From Paralithodes platypus (taxonomy: Eukaryota > Arthropoda > Malacostraca > Decapoda > Lithodidae), in contig CM064480.1 of the NCBI GenBank assembly GCA_032716605.1, positions 47,710,932 through 47,774,931 of the forward strand: 64,000 bases of DNA, given 5' to 3'. A program made the translations under genes and the position numbers. The notes under the pieces are model-generated. The model was not told where the DNA came from. It worked only from the letters and a program-made list of their open reading frames with translations, and did not search any database. Shown in pieces: positions 10,370-21,399 of this stretch. Position 1 is the first letter of the stretch; each line of letters starts with the position of its first letter.

Positions 10370-12312
10370 GTGGCATTTTGCCGCTGCCGACTGACAGGCT
10401 CTTCGACAGTACTTCTTTGATTTCACATGGAATAATCTTTGCTCCCATAGCCGGGAACCTTCAGAGTGTGCTGAACGCATCACTGAGGTGATCATATCGT
10501 GCATGGAGGCATACATTCTATTTCCTTATTCTCATTCTTATGCAAAAAATCTTTGTTTACTCATGCTTGTTCTACTGCTGTTCGCAATAAGGAGGAGGGA
10601 TACAGACGGTACGGTGCCGACACCTTCAAACTCATGAATCTCGAACTCTCTATATTTCTGCCCGGAATCATGCCAAATATGTTCTTCAACTTGCCAAAAC
10701 TCTTTCATCAACAATAAATGTAATGAACTTTCTAGTTCTAGCTCTTCCCAAGCTTTCTGTCATCTAGCCAAAAACCTGTCCAACAATTATAGTTCCTCGT
10801 CTTTCCCTCCTCTTTTCCACTTGGACGGTACCACCGTCTTCCTCTGACAAAGCAGAACGCTTCGCTTAAACTTGCAGCTAAAAACTCAACCTTGGATGAT
10901 TCCGGTGCTATTTTTCCCTCTCCATCCCCCTCTCTCTTGCTTTTGCCTAATATCATAATCTCTTCTAAGGATGTAATTTCTACCCTCTCTGGGCTTAGTA
11001 CTAAGAAGGCATATGGACCAGATGGTGTTCCTCCTGTTGTACTTAAAAACTGTACTTCCGTGCTGACTCCCTGCCTAAACAAACTCTTTTGTGTCTGTCT
11101 TTCCTCTAACATCTTCCGTTCTTGCCGGAATTTTGCTCTCATTCAATCTGTCCCAAAGAAGGGTGACCGCTCTCAACCCTCCTACTATCGTCCAATTGCT
11201 CTAACTTCTTGCGTCTTAAAAGTTTTCTAATCTATTTTCAATTAAAAATTCCTCAAGCAATTGTCTTTCTGTAATCTTCCTTCACATAGCTAGTAGGGTT
11301 TCTTTAAGAGCCCCTCTACTAGCGATATCCTTTCTTATCTTACTAACTCTAGGTTATCATCTTGTCGGGACTTCGGTGATGCTTCTTTTTATCTAGATAC
11401 ATCAAAAGCCCCTTCCATAGAGTCTGTCACAAATATCTAATTTCTAAACTATCCTTCTTCGGTTTCTTTCCTTCTATCTGTGACTTTAACTCTAATTGCC
11501 TTTCTGGCCATTCCATAGCTGCAGTTGTGGAGGGAGATTGCTCACTTCCTCAGTCTATTAACTCTGATGTTCCTCATGGCTTGGACCTGTCTCCAGTTTT
11601 CCATCTAACATTCATCAATTTTCTTCTAAATAGTACTTCTAGTCCCATCCACTCATTTGCTGATCTCTCTACTTTACACTATTCAACTAATTTTCCAGTA
11701 CGACCCAACATGCAATTACTCCAAAACTCACGTAATGAGGCCGTAGCACTTGTACCTTCTGATCTATCAACTATTTCCTATCAATCAACCTTTCGTTTTC
11801 TCTCAATATTCTTGGTATTTCTATTTCTTCTGATCCCTCTTGGAAAAAACATATTACCACTCTTTCTAAAACTGCTTCCCAGAAGTAAGCTGAGCTCAAC
11901 CATCTCCGTTGGTTCTTCACCCCCGCACAGCCTCTTGGTTTGGACAGGGGCACAGTGCGCCCCTGTATCTTGTAATGTTTGCATGTGTAGGGAGGTTCCA
12001 CCCATACCGCACTTCTCGAAATGGTTAAGTCAAAAGCATTTTGTCTCATCAACTCACCTCCTCTTACTAATTCCCTACAATCTCTCTCTACACACCATAA
12101 TGTTGCATCTCTCTCTACTGCTATTAAAATAATCATTATTCTTGAGAAAGTTCAGACCTTTCTCAGTGCATTCCCCCTGGGTAGAAGAATGGGGGGCACC
12201 AGCCTTTCAACAGACTCATACCCATATTTTGTACAACTCTTTAAGCCCAGAGTGAAACGATTTTCCCAGCCCTTCTACTCAACAAGAAAGCTCTGGAATG
12301 CTCTCCCTCAAT
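10370..12312 (+). mobile_element. Jockey-like LINE, longest copy (copy 2), inside HADHA intron
   Basis: In order and in shifting frames: a linker region (10480-10720), the RT palm entry AYGPDGVPPVVLKNC at about 11007 with PKKGDRSQPSYYRPIALTS (about 11155), a gap, DVPHGLDLSPVF (from 11562), the catalytic box region HSFADLSTLHYS (about 11653), then LGVSF-type debris and the C-terminal ALPQS block ending near 12312. The catalytic FADD is FADL here, so the second Asp is lost. There are many frameshifts and an internal loss around 11230-11520. No endonuclease domain remains. It ends where a TTAA element fragment begins. Confidence 0.8.
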
Positions 12313-12475
12313 CTGGACACCTAAATGGCACGAAAGGTCTTAATATTGGCAAAGAAATAGGGCGAAAGGCCTTAAAATCGCCAAGCTAATGGGGCAAACA
12401 TATTAAAATCTGAAAACTAATGGGGCTAAACATGAGGGAGAAGGGTATCTAGACAAACTACCCATCTCCCCTTAA
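12313..12475 (-). mobile_element. Kolobok-like TTAA MITE fragment
   Basis: The segment from 'GACACCTAAATGGCACGAAA' to ACCCATCTCCCCTTAA matches one half of the element at 45342-45717. The TTAA end is intact at 12472-12475 and the other half is missing at the junction with the LINE. It ends 43 bp before the last HADHA exon. Confidence 0.75.
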
Positions 12476-12518
12476 TATACAGTATTCACAAGCATATCCT
12501 CTTGCTCTTTTTGTACAG

Positions 12519-12722
12519 TCGGAGGGAGACATCGGTGCAGTGTTCGGCCTCGGTTTCCCTCCCTTCACCGGCGGGCCTTTTCGGTTCCTGGACAACTATG
12601 GGGCTTCCAAGCTGGTGGACAAGATAAGAGTGTTCGAGGAGGCTTACGGCCCCACCTTCACCCCCTGCCAGCTCCTTCTCGATCACGCTGCCGATCCCTC
12701 CAAGAAATTTCTCAAGCAGTAA
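12519..12722 (+). CDS. HADHA: HADHA last coding exon with stop codon
   Basis: The exon has 67 codons plus TAA, starting [20 protein letters not shown] and ending DPSKKFLKQ. It corresponds to the extreme C-terminus of HADHA (human ends 'PNKKFYQ'), including the strongly conserved [20 protein letters not shown] block and FTPCQLL. The acceptor TTTTTGTACAG|T keeps phase 0 with the exon ending 7825. With the two upstream exons it gives about 134 residues, open and without any damaging change, so the gene looks intact here. No clear AATAAA lies close to the stop, and the 3' UTR runs into a minisatellite. Confidence 0.95.
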   Translation, partial: SEGDIGAVFGLGFPPFTGGPFRFLDNYGASKLVDKIRVFEEAYGPTFTPCQLLLDHAADPSKKFLKQ

Positions 12723-12749
12723 ATACTAGTTCCTGAGCCAGATATGGAA

Positions 12750-13490
12750 CTGTTGCACATTGGTACCATCCAAAAGCCCCAACAGTTTACGAATCGGTAC
12801 CATCCAAAAGTCCCAAAAGTTTACAAAATGGTACCATCCAAAAGTCCCGAAAGTTTATAAATCGGTACCATCCAACAGTCCCGAAAGTTTATAAATCGGT
12901 ACCATCCAACAGTCCCGAAAGTTTACAAAATGGTACCATCCAAAAGTCCCGAAAGTTTATAAATCGGTACCATCCAAAAGTCCCGAAAGTTTATAAATCG
13001 GTACCATCCAACAGTCCCGAAAGTTTATAAATCGGTACCATCCAACAGTCCCGAAAGTTTACAAAATGGTACCATCCAAAAGACCCGAAAGTTTATAAAT
13101 CGGTACCATCCAAAAGTCCCGAAAGTTTATAAATCGATACCATCCAACAGTCCCGAAAGTTTAAAAATCGGTACCATCCAACAGTCCCGAAAGTTTACAA
13201 AATGGTACCATCCAAAAGTCCCGAAAGTTTATAAATCGGTACCATCCAAAAGTCCCGAAAGTTTATAAATCGGTACCATCCAAAAGTCCCGAAAGTTTAT
13301 AAATCGGTACCATCCAACAGTCCCGAAATTTTACAAATTGATACCATCCAAAAGTCCCGAAAGTTTATAAATCGGTACCGTCCAAAAGTCCCGAAAGTTT
13401 ACAAATTGGTACCATCAAAAAACCCTAAAAGTTTACAAATCGGTACAATCCAATACTCCCGAAAATTTACGAATCGGTACCATTTGAAGG
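12750..13490. repeat. 34-bp minisatellite in the HADHA 3' UTR region
   Basis: About 21 tandem copies of a 34-bp unit containing GGTACCATCCAAAAGTCCCG followed by AAAGTTTATAAATC. Variants alternate ATAAATCG with ACAAAATG and AAAAGT with AACAGT, giving a higher-order pattern. The array starts about 30 bp after the HADHA stop codon. Each unit carries the palindrome GGTACC, and most carry TATAAA. Confidence 0.95.
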
Positions 13491-15180
13491 GAGCAAATAT
13501 TCAGCATTAACATCAGTAGGTGGCTACCAGATGATATAGTAGATACTATAATATCACGGGCAATCACTTCAAACTAACATAACCATTACTATCCAAACAA
13601 CATCCTGTCGAAAATATTTATATTCATTAGTTCTCGAGTATATGGTAGCAATTTTCACTCTGGCTTATGAACTAAATGCTCAACTGGATTCAAAAGATCG
13701 CCAATGAGAAGGATCACCTTGATAATAAATATTTAGTTCTAAAGGGAACATTACCTTGTCAGTTCAGCTTTATGATCAGGAAACAAATCCAGCCATTGGA
13801 AATAAAAAAGAACTGAAGGCCTTAATTCTGGCTGACACTGAATGATCTTACTGGTTTAGGGGCAATCTCTAGGGTTCGTAGGGGTAAATTCTATTTCTAT
13901 TAACTCTTTGACTTCTAAATATCTATCTTTTACTGAATATAATCGTCTAATGATAGCCAAAACTGATGGGAAAACAACGACATAGTAAAGTTTTTGTGTC
14001 AAATTAGTACGGAACTAAAAGGCCATGTGCATTAACTTTATTACTTCCTAATGCACATTAATTAAAATAGTTAAAAAACTGATGTACACATTACACGTCC
14101 ATTATCTCCAACTAACTATCATTAAGGACATTACTGTAAATTAATTAGTATTAATGCTATGCTGATAATTAGTTGACAAATTAATATTAAATAATATGAT
14201 GACATTCGAATTCACCTAATGATATATTAATTCATTTAGATGCTTAAGATATTCTGTATTAGTCCCCATATACTCATTCTCTGGAAAAATATTATTAATA
14301 TGATTTTTATTTTTATTTTTACTCTCTTTTTCGAAGTCCAGTGTGTGGTTTTAAAGAAGTGACTAAACTCCCAGAGACCGGCCATGCACATTCCCGCCAC
14401 TCCGCCTGGCCAGGGGTACAGGCACACAATTACCTTGTATATGTGTCTTGTTGCTTGATTAATAACAGATAGAAAATAATTAACCAAATACAAATCACAT
14501 ACCTTTTTTCAGTCTGAGAATTGGGAAAACCCCATAGTTATACGTTCTTTGTTTTGTTTGTAACTGCTTGAGTGTCAGCAAGAAATTCAGCCCTCAAGTG
14601 TGTGTGCATTTATACGTGCGGGACTAAACATCGATCAATACTCGTGTGTATGTGCCTATGTGTGTGTGTCGGTCAAATGGCCCTTACAAAGTCATCTCGC
14701 ACCCTCTCAGGGCCGGGGTCTCTCTCTCACTGAGTCAGTCGCTCAGTGTCTCCCGAGCCGCGAGGGATGATGCAACCCCGTGAGGGGTAGGGAAGATGAT
14801 TGAGGGTGCTTGTGGGTGGGGGAGATGGTGGAAGGGAGTATGGAGAGGCTTCGGGGAGTGCAGGTGGGGCTGAGGATGGAGCTTACTTTATCACAAAGCC
14901 GATAAGGCCACGATTGCACCATGGAAAATTTGATGGCTTGGCACGAAACATGATGACCCATATGATGTCACCCGGGGTGCTGCCCATTAACCCTATTAAG
15001 TAGGCTGAATGGGGCCAAATGGATACAACCAAGAAAGAGAAAAAAAGTAGGTCACCCCCCTTAACGTCACATAGCATCACCCGGAGTTAAGGGATTAACA
15101 ATGATCTTTATTACCTCAATTTAGAGTATACACATTTTATTTTGTATTTTTGTCAATACTACTGCCACACACTTAATCAT
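13491..15180. other. Unassigned sequence downstream of HADHA
   Basis: AT-rich sequence. Positions 13899-14010 contain a shrunken relative of the TTAA-CCC family A elements (ATTAACTCTTTGAC, then ATAATCGTCTAATGATAGCC). Positions 14700-15090 are GC-richer with TTAACCC- and GGGATTAA-like ends near 14986 and 15093 but no second copy here. An AATAAA near 13724 could serve HADHA polyadenylation. No gene was recognised. Confidence 0.4.
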
Positions 15181-15189
15181 ATTGTTAAT

Positions 15190-16100
15190 TAGTTTTCCTG
15201 AATGCCCCAGCCAGCAATCCCTCAAAAACAAACTTAATGAAGCCATGCAACACTTATCTTCTGATCTAACTACTATTTCCAATTGGGGCAGAACAAAACC
15301 TTGTTGCCTTTAATGCTTCCAAAACCCAATTTCTTCATCTTACTACCCGTCCGGAACCCCCAGAGGACTATCCCTTACACTTCAACAATACAAAAATTAA
15401 TCCTTCATCTTCTCTCAATATTCTCGGTTTCTCTTTTTCTTCTGCTCTCACTTGGAAGGACCATATTACCAGTATTGCTAAGGCAGCCTCCCAGAAGCTG
15501 GGTGTGGTCAACTGCCTCAAGGGGTTCTTTACCCCTGCACAGCTTCTTGCTCTGTACAGGGGCAATGTGCGTCCTTGTATTGAGTATTGATCACATGTGT
15601 GGGGAGGATCCTCTCACACCGCACTCCTAGACAAAGTAGAAAAGAAAGCCTTTCGTATCATTAACTCCCGTCCACTCACCGACTCTCTGCAATCTATCTC
15701 TCTTCGCCACAATGTTGCATCTCTCTTGCTATTTTATCGCTACTACAATAATCAATGTTTCTCAGAGCTTTCCCAGTGTATACCACCTCCTTCTACGTAG
15801 GGTACATAGTACCTGTCTTGCAACACAATCCCACCCCTACTCTGTGCAACTCTCCAGCCCAAGAGTGAAACGTTATTCTCAGTCTTTCTTCTATTCAACT
15901 GCTGAGCTCTGGAACTCTCTCCCAGAATCAGTCTTTCCCTTTTCCTATGCCTTAAATTGCTTCAAAGTCCGTGTTTCCAGGCATTTTGGCTCAAGCATTC
16001 CTTGATTTTGGCCCTGTCACTCTTTCAACTCTGGGGGAGGCACTTGATACAGGCAGTTCTTCCTTTTGTCTCCCTCACTCACACAGAAAGTACAAAAATA
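15190..16100 (+). mobile_element. Jockey-like LINE 3' fragment (copy 3)
   Basis: Best preserved copy of the C-terminal region: NASKTQF.., NILGFSFSSALTWKDHITSI, AASQKLGVVNCLKGFFTPAQ, YRGNVRPCIEY, HVWGGSSHTALLDKVE, then ELWNSLPESVFPFSYALN. There are a few stops and frame changes. It begins after the catalytic box, so it is 5'-truncated, and ends with the same CTCTGGGGGAGGCACTTG tail as copy 1. Confidence 0.82.
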
Positions 16101-17031
16101 CTCAAAATATTCTTATTAACATGCTTGCATTATTCTTCTTATAATTCTGGAATCTAGACATTTTAAAGTCCTTATTTACAGTAATTGTTCTTCATGTTTT
16201 GTATGCAACCGATTATGTTAAGTAAATTATATAATGGAAATATTGAATAGCTACAATGGTACATAATTATTTTCGGATGCTATAATATATGTAAATAAAT
16301 TCTCAGTAACACCCTGCACTTCTAATATCTAGGAATACAAAGCAGATAATCGAAGAAAATAGTACTGCTACCACTGATATCCTTTTCCCTAATATACAGT
16401 ATACAGTATATTACGTTATTGTAAAGCCTAATACTCAGTAAGTATCTATAATAATCTTCTACAGTCTACATGAAAAACACGATGAAGCAACTTGGTTGAG
16501 CCCGAGAACTTTCAGTCTTCTACTGTACTTCTCACTTCTCAGCTTGTTCTTCCTCTGTCCAATTACTCTCCTTTCCTCCTTTACTCCAGCCATCTGGATG
16601 AAACACACTAATTTTACATGTAATCATTTAGAAAAACAATGGTTCTCCCATTAGGAGAAGCATAATTCTAAGTTAGTCTACTGGTTTTAATGGTCAACCA
16701 CGCCACACACTGGGTGGGTGGTAATTGTGTGGCTTCTTCCCCGCTTAGACCCGAACTCGCACACTTTTGGAGAATTGGCTCGCCAGTTGCCCACCTTACC
16801 GACATGTTTAGCTGTTGTTGTGTATGTGTAAGCTCGAATAAGGTTTTGATGGATTATAAATATATTATAATCATTACGATGACCAATGCAATAGTCTGTA
16901 AGGATAGCTCCAGGCACCTGAGACAACCAGTGACCGGATAGCTCTACCAGTGGGCCATTTCAACCTGTAGATCTCAACCGGTGCCAATTCAGCCAAAACC
17001 CGTATTTTAGCTTAAGATATGCAAGGTTAGG
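16101..17031. other. Unassigned AT-rich sequence
   Basis: No gene or named repeat. Positions 16730-16800 contain AACTCGCACAC..GCCAGTTGCCCACC, faintly like an inverted tRNA-derived head but without a usable B box. The short open frames there are probably chance. Confidence 0.35.
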
Positions 17032-17248
17032 TTAACCCCTTCACTATATATGAGGACGCATTTAAATTTATTTCGGTCTATCAGTAGACGATTTATTATT
17101 AACTATAGAAAGGAACTTTGGAAGTCAGAGGGTTAATCGAGATATGCTTCACCTCTTTTATACTTAAGTCCATTCCAAAGTTGAATAAAATCGTCTAATG
17201 ATAGCATGAATAAAGTGGGAAAAGGTGTCCTAATTTTGAAAGTGTTAA
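17032..17248 (+). mobile_element. piggyBac-like MITE family A (217 bp)
   Basis: TTAACCCCTTTCACTATA at the left and a TTGAAAGTGTTAA right end. The shared core 'GAATAAAATCGTCTAATGAT' is found in about ten copies in this window. TTAA target plus a CCCY start fits piggyBac-type non-autonomous elements (inference). It has no coding capacity. Confidence 0.7.
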
Positions 17249-17599
17249 AACTACATTTGACACTGGTTTAATTGGCTTCCGTTGAGTTGGAAGAGGCTGA
17301 GATCTAATGGTTGAGAATGATCTACTGCCTGAGTTGTACGATCTCCTGAACAAATATGTGGTGCACGACTTAATTATTAACTTGATAAAGTGAACATTAA
17401 CCGAAGGAAAACATTGACTTGGGGTATGTGCTTGAAGGAAATGTTTAAATATATTTCATCAGGGTATCAGAATTTGTTAGTAAAATGTATACCACCTTCC
17501 ACTGAACGTCAACTAGTGAAACCCAACAAGGTAATCAAGGGGTGTATCAAGTTAGGTCAATATACCCGGTTCCAAACAGGTAGGCCAGAAATCGTGAAC

Positions 17600-17750
17600 A
17601 CTAACCCAGTAACTCAAAAAGGGCAAAAGCAAATTGGCTGTAAATGTCCACACCCAGTCCCTGGTCGACCCTTCCCAAATGGTAGAAATATTAACTCAAT
17701 TACTCCAGTCGTTTGTGAGTTAGAGATGTTAATATTCAGGAGTGTTGGCC
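17600..17750. mobile_element. Remnant of the TA-flanked 211-bp MITE
   Basis: Contains 'AGCAAATTGGCTGTAAATGT', CCACAC, CTTCCCAAATGGTAGAAAT and TCGTTTGTGAGTTA in the order seen in the copies at 43607 and 47846. The terminal inverted repeats are no longer recognisable. Confidence 0.55.
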
Positions 17751-17922
17751 TACTTACTTAGAACAGGGTATAGTGTATCCTTTGTCTCTACCAAAGAGTC
17801 CATAAATTCCTGACCATGACTGTTCTGTTGGTAGTTTAAGGGAATAACCTGGGCCAATAATGAATTCATATGCTTGGTGGAGTGTTTGTTTTATGATCAC
17901 AGGTGTTTGAATGGGCTATAAT

Positions 17923-17927
<5 letters not shown>

Positions 17928-17988
<61 letters not shown>
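17928..17988. repeat. (CT)n microsatellite
   Basis: About 61 bp of pure CT dinucleotide. Confidence 0.98.
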
Positions 17989-17993
<5 letters not shown>

Positions 17994-18136
17994 AATAAAT
18001 TACGAAAGATAGAAGCAACTTAAGTTGTTTTACTTGAACAAAAAATGAAACATTTATTCTAATGTATTTTATTATATAACTTTATAAATTTGTCATTGCT
18101 CTTAACAAATATGTATATTGACATTATCTTGTTTCC

Positions 18137-18568
18137 TTAACCCGGTGGACCTCAAGCAATTTAATACAAAAAAGTACACTCCAGGACCGGTCACTTTTCA
18201 ATTATTCATTTACTGAAAACACGTGGGATGGGTTAGTAATGAAGGCAAAACAACATAAAACTGCTCACCTAGGTCATTTAGGGGTGCTGGGGGGCAGGGG
18301 AAAGTCACAATTAACATGGGTTGGTTGGTAGGCAAGATACTGGAAAATCACTCCCGCGCGTGCGCCCACACGCGCGCGTCTGAACTTGGAGTGTTGCCAA
18401 CCATCAGATTATTCCATGGGATCCTAAAGCAGTTTACATACAAATCTGAACCCTCTACGTGCCATAGGACAAGGGTATATAAGGCGGATGCAACCATTGC
18501 GTCTCTGATACTGTGGGTTACATAAATAGGTAGCGCATAACGTGCGTCGCTAGTACTCAAAGGGTTAA
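18137..18568 (+). mobile_element. TTAA-flanked MITE family C (copy 1, 432 bp)
   Basis: Starts TTAACCCGGTGGACCTC and ends CTCAAAGGGTTAA. A homologous copy lies at 28126-28571 (shared GGGTTAG.AATGAAGG, a GC-alternating GCGCGCGTGCGCCC-type block, CCAACCATC). The GC block 18353-18380 is an alternating purine/pyrimidine stretch in otherwise AT-rich DNA. Confidence 0.65.
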
Positions 18569-18659
18569 TCCTGATAGCTAATTATTATCGCTACTGTCAA
18601 ATTATATTTAGATAGTACATTTTTGTGTGGACTTGCATATATTCACAATATTAAAACAA

Positions 18660-18679
18660 CACACACACACACACACACA
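18660..18679. repeat. (CA)n microsatellite, short
   Basis: About ten CA dinucleotides. Confidence 0.9.
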
Positions 18680-18912
18680 TTTTATAACTTTGTTAAAAAT
18701 AACTTTGTAGAATTATACCGTGATAGTATAGTACTTAGACACTCCAGGGGCTATTAAATTAGAAGCCATTGCAGCTATATATAAGAGCAAGATGGATGTT
18801 AGAATGAACTCTGAAAAGTCAACAGAATGAATAAAACATCCTTTGAGGAGGAGCACTTTATTGACAACATTTCGCTTCTTCAGTTCACTAACACATTAGA
18901 ATCCTGAACGCT

Positions 18913-19221
18913 TTAAGAGTTTTTCTTTTAGTTTTATCCCTAGCCCTCCATCAAGCTTAAACAAATACTCACAAGACCCCCCTTCGAAATATATGTGTAC
19001 ATTTTTCTACAGAAAAATGCCCCAGACAAAGCCCGGTTCCTCCTAAATTACAGGATGGCTTGCCATGAAAAAAAATGGCACCTAAAGGACACAAAAGGTC
19101 TGAAAATTGACAGAAATGAGGCTGCTAAAGGTCTTAAAACAGCCAAATTAATGGGGCGAACGTCTTAAAAACTCAACAGTAATGGTGCTAAGAGAGAAGG
19201 GGGTTCAGAAAATACCCTTAA
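18913..19221 (-). mobile_element. Kolobok-like TTAA MITE
   Basis: Inverted copy bounded by TTAA at 18913 and CCCTTAA at 19218-19221. Diagnostic internal blocks are 'CCTCCATCAAGCTTAAACAA', TTTTTCTACAGAAAAATG, GGTTCCTCCTAAATTACAGG and TTAATGGGGCGAACGTCTTA. Confidence 0.75.
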
Positions 19222-19561
19222 GTGAAAATCTATCGAACTATCGAACTTGTGTCACACCCAGTGCCGGCCGAATTACCATTTGTTGTATTGGCTAAATCTA
19301 TCAAGTTGGATGAACAAGGAAAAATAGTGGTCAATAAAGCACTCCCCTAGACCATTGTTTTCCCGATTATTAGCAGCCGATATCGTATTTGGAGAGTTCA
19401 AAGTATCGACATAAATACTGTAGACTGTATCGCCGTATTTTGGGTGTTCGGCCAAATTGAAACTACTCCCACCGTCAGGATTCAACAAATGTAGGCATTT
19501 CAAATAGTGTTATGTTGAGTATTGACCACACTTATTTCGCACACGTATTTTTGTAATATAT

Positions 19562-19743
19562 GTACACTCGCTCCCAGAAGTATCTGCACCCCTATGCTGA
19601 CCATCTGGTGTGTACAGCTCAGTAGGGTTGGCACCTCTGCCTGCAACTATATCCATGTTGCAGGCGGAAGTGCCAACCCTATCAAGCCTGTACACACCAG
19701 ATGATCAGCGTAGGGGTGCAGATATTTCTTGGAGCGAGTGTAC
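19562..19743. mobile_element. Foldback element (182-bp near-perfect hairpin)
   Basis: The left arm from GTACACTCGCTCCCAGAAGT to CCTGCAAC pairs with the right arm GTTGCAGG..GGAGCGAGTGTAC. The arms are about 86 bp with a loop of about 10 bp. TA borders on both sides would allow a TA target duplication. It has no coding capacity and only one copy is in the window. Confidence 0.75.
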
Positions 19744-20060
19744 GCGCACGAGAGGCGCCATGGTTACGCAAAGTACGACAAATATCCATTTGGAAAAAAA
19801 AAATTGAGCTATTTTTTTTTCTTTGCAAGCACACTTTGAGATTAGGATACCGACTACCACGAGGGATAGCCGCACAGCAAACTATCTGTGCGAGGTCCTT
19901 CTTACCGAGGGGGAAGTATGGAGAGCTACACGAGTAACAGGTATACAAGTTTATTATTTATAAGAACAAGTAACTTTACTCAGGGCCAACCTTTCTGTAT
20001 AGGTTAGGTCAGGAATTATTCAGTTATACATAGACAAGTGACCATCAAACTTACACATAG
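19744..20060. other. Unassigned sequence
   Basis: Contains two homopolymer runs (A10 near 19796, T10 near 19815). No gene, RNA or named repeat is visible. Confidence 0.35.
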
Positions 20061-20067
20061 ACTCAAG

Positions 20068-20284
20068 CATAGACTACAGTAGATAAGGACTGGACACGAA
20101 AATGGAACTTTGCAGTAAGGGACCCAAAATCGGAGAACAAACCCCCAAGTATTAACCTTGAAACCTCGAATATATAATATTTTCGTGGTTTCGGGGTTCG
20201 AACTTGGGGGTTCGTTTGCCGATTTTGGGTCCCTTACTGCAAAGTTCCATTTTCGTGTCCAGTCCAGATCTACTGTAGTCTATG
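20068..20284. mobile_element. 217-bp palindromic MITE, P-like (copy 1)
   Basis: CATAGACTACAGTAGATAAG at the left and CAGATCTACTGTAGTCTATG at the right; the two halves pair over almost the whole length. It is flanked by the direct repeat ACTCAAG (20061-20067 and 20285-20291), a 7-bp target duplication. The second copy at 49140-49356 is also 217 bp. The CATAG terminus fits CANRG, the consensus of P superfamily ends, and P elements make 7-8 bp duplications, so P-like is a reasonable inference. Confidence 0.8.
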
Positions 20285-20600
20285 ACTCAAGTTACATTGA
20301 ATATCATATACAGTATGTACTGTACGCAGCCTTAGAGTGTACCACATGAAGGGGGTACCAGGAAGCCGACCCACGCTGGAAAAGAAGGGGTAGGCTGCAC
20401 TTCTTGTTAGTAGAATATAACACCTTTTTACTAGTCTAGAGGACAAACTAATTATCCATTGCTCGAAAATGGTAACTGTAAGCATAATCATTAATACTGA
20501 TCATAACATAATATCCTACTAACCCACAAACCTCGGACCAAGTAGTGTTAAGGCTACGCTGTACAGTATGTCCTGGAGTGTATGGCAGGAAGGGGTAATA

Positions 20601-20978
20601 TTAAGGTAGGATTGGAGTTTGTCATGTTTGGCCTATTTATTTATTAATTTATTTATTTTATAATTTCCTCAGTAGACTTCCATCAAGCTTAAAAAAAACC
20701 CCGTAGACTCCCCGTCGAGATAAATGTGTAAATTTTTCGGTAGAAAACTGTTCCAACCGAAGACCGGTTACTCCTAAACTTACAGGCTCGCTATCCCTCG
20801 CCAGGAAATATATCGAAACCCAAATGACACGAAATGTCCTAATATTGATAAAGAAATGGGATTAAAGGTCTTTTAATCGCCAAATTAATGGAAAGAACGT
20901 CTTTATATCTCAACACTAATGGGGTTAAACATGAGGGAGCAGGGAGTCCAGAAAAATCAACCACCATCCCCCCCTTAA
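20601..20978 (-). mobile_element. Kolobok-like TTAA MITE
   Basis: Inverted copy from TTAAGGTAGG to ACCATCCCCCCCTTAA, with the usual blocks (TTCCATCAAGCTTAAAA, 'GGCTCGCTATCCCTCGCCAG'). Its final TTAA (20975-20978) is also the first TTAA of the next element. Confidence 0.8.
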
Positions 20979-21209
20979 CCCTCTCCGACATATGACGCGA
21001 TTTTGAGCCTATTGGGGATACTTTAAAGCCTTTGTTACCATCAGGGGTATTTAGAAACCTTTAGTTTATTTACTTCAACCTCTGCAGTTGTCTTTGAGTT
21101 AGCTGTGGGCAGAAATCTAATTTTGGAGAGGTAATTATAAGAGTGAGAGAACTCTATTTCTTATTGCTAATCTGGCAACCTCTGCGTCATAAATGCGTGA
21201 AAGGGTTAA
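20975..21209 (+). mobile_element. TTAA-flanked MITE family D (235 bp)
   Basis: TTAACCCTCTCCGACATATG at the left. The right end TGCGTCATAAATGCGTGAAA-GGGTTAA forms an inverted match (CATATGACGCG against TGCGTCATA). It shares a TTAA with the element on its left. No other copy was noticed. Confidence 0.6.
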
Positions 21210-21299
21210 TAGGAAGTAAGGTAACAATGGCAGACAAAGGATGTACAGTCTTCTTTTATAGTAGTAATCACCTCATTGTAAGCTCCTACTATGAGAGGG

Positions 21300-21326
21300 T
21301 AAGTCTCTCTCTCTCTCTCTCTCTCA
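21300..21326. repeat. (CT)n microsatellite
   Basis: Short CT tract. Confidence 0.9.
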
Positions 21327-21399
21327 ATTTGTCGAATTCTACCGCTTGCCACCAAATGTAGCACTTTAACTAAAATCACTGTTCTACTAGGGTAGGAAT

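Noticed and set aside
12750..13490. CRISPR-like array of 34-bp repeats
   Set aside because: Units are directly tandem without unique spacers.
16690..16941. Inverted tRNA-like or small coding frame
   Set aside because: No usable B box and no motif in the frame.
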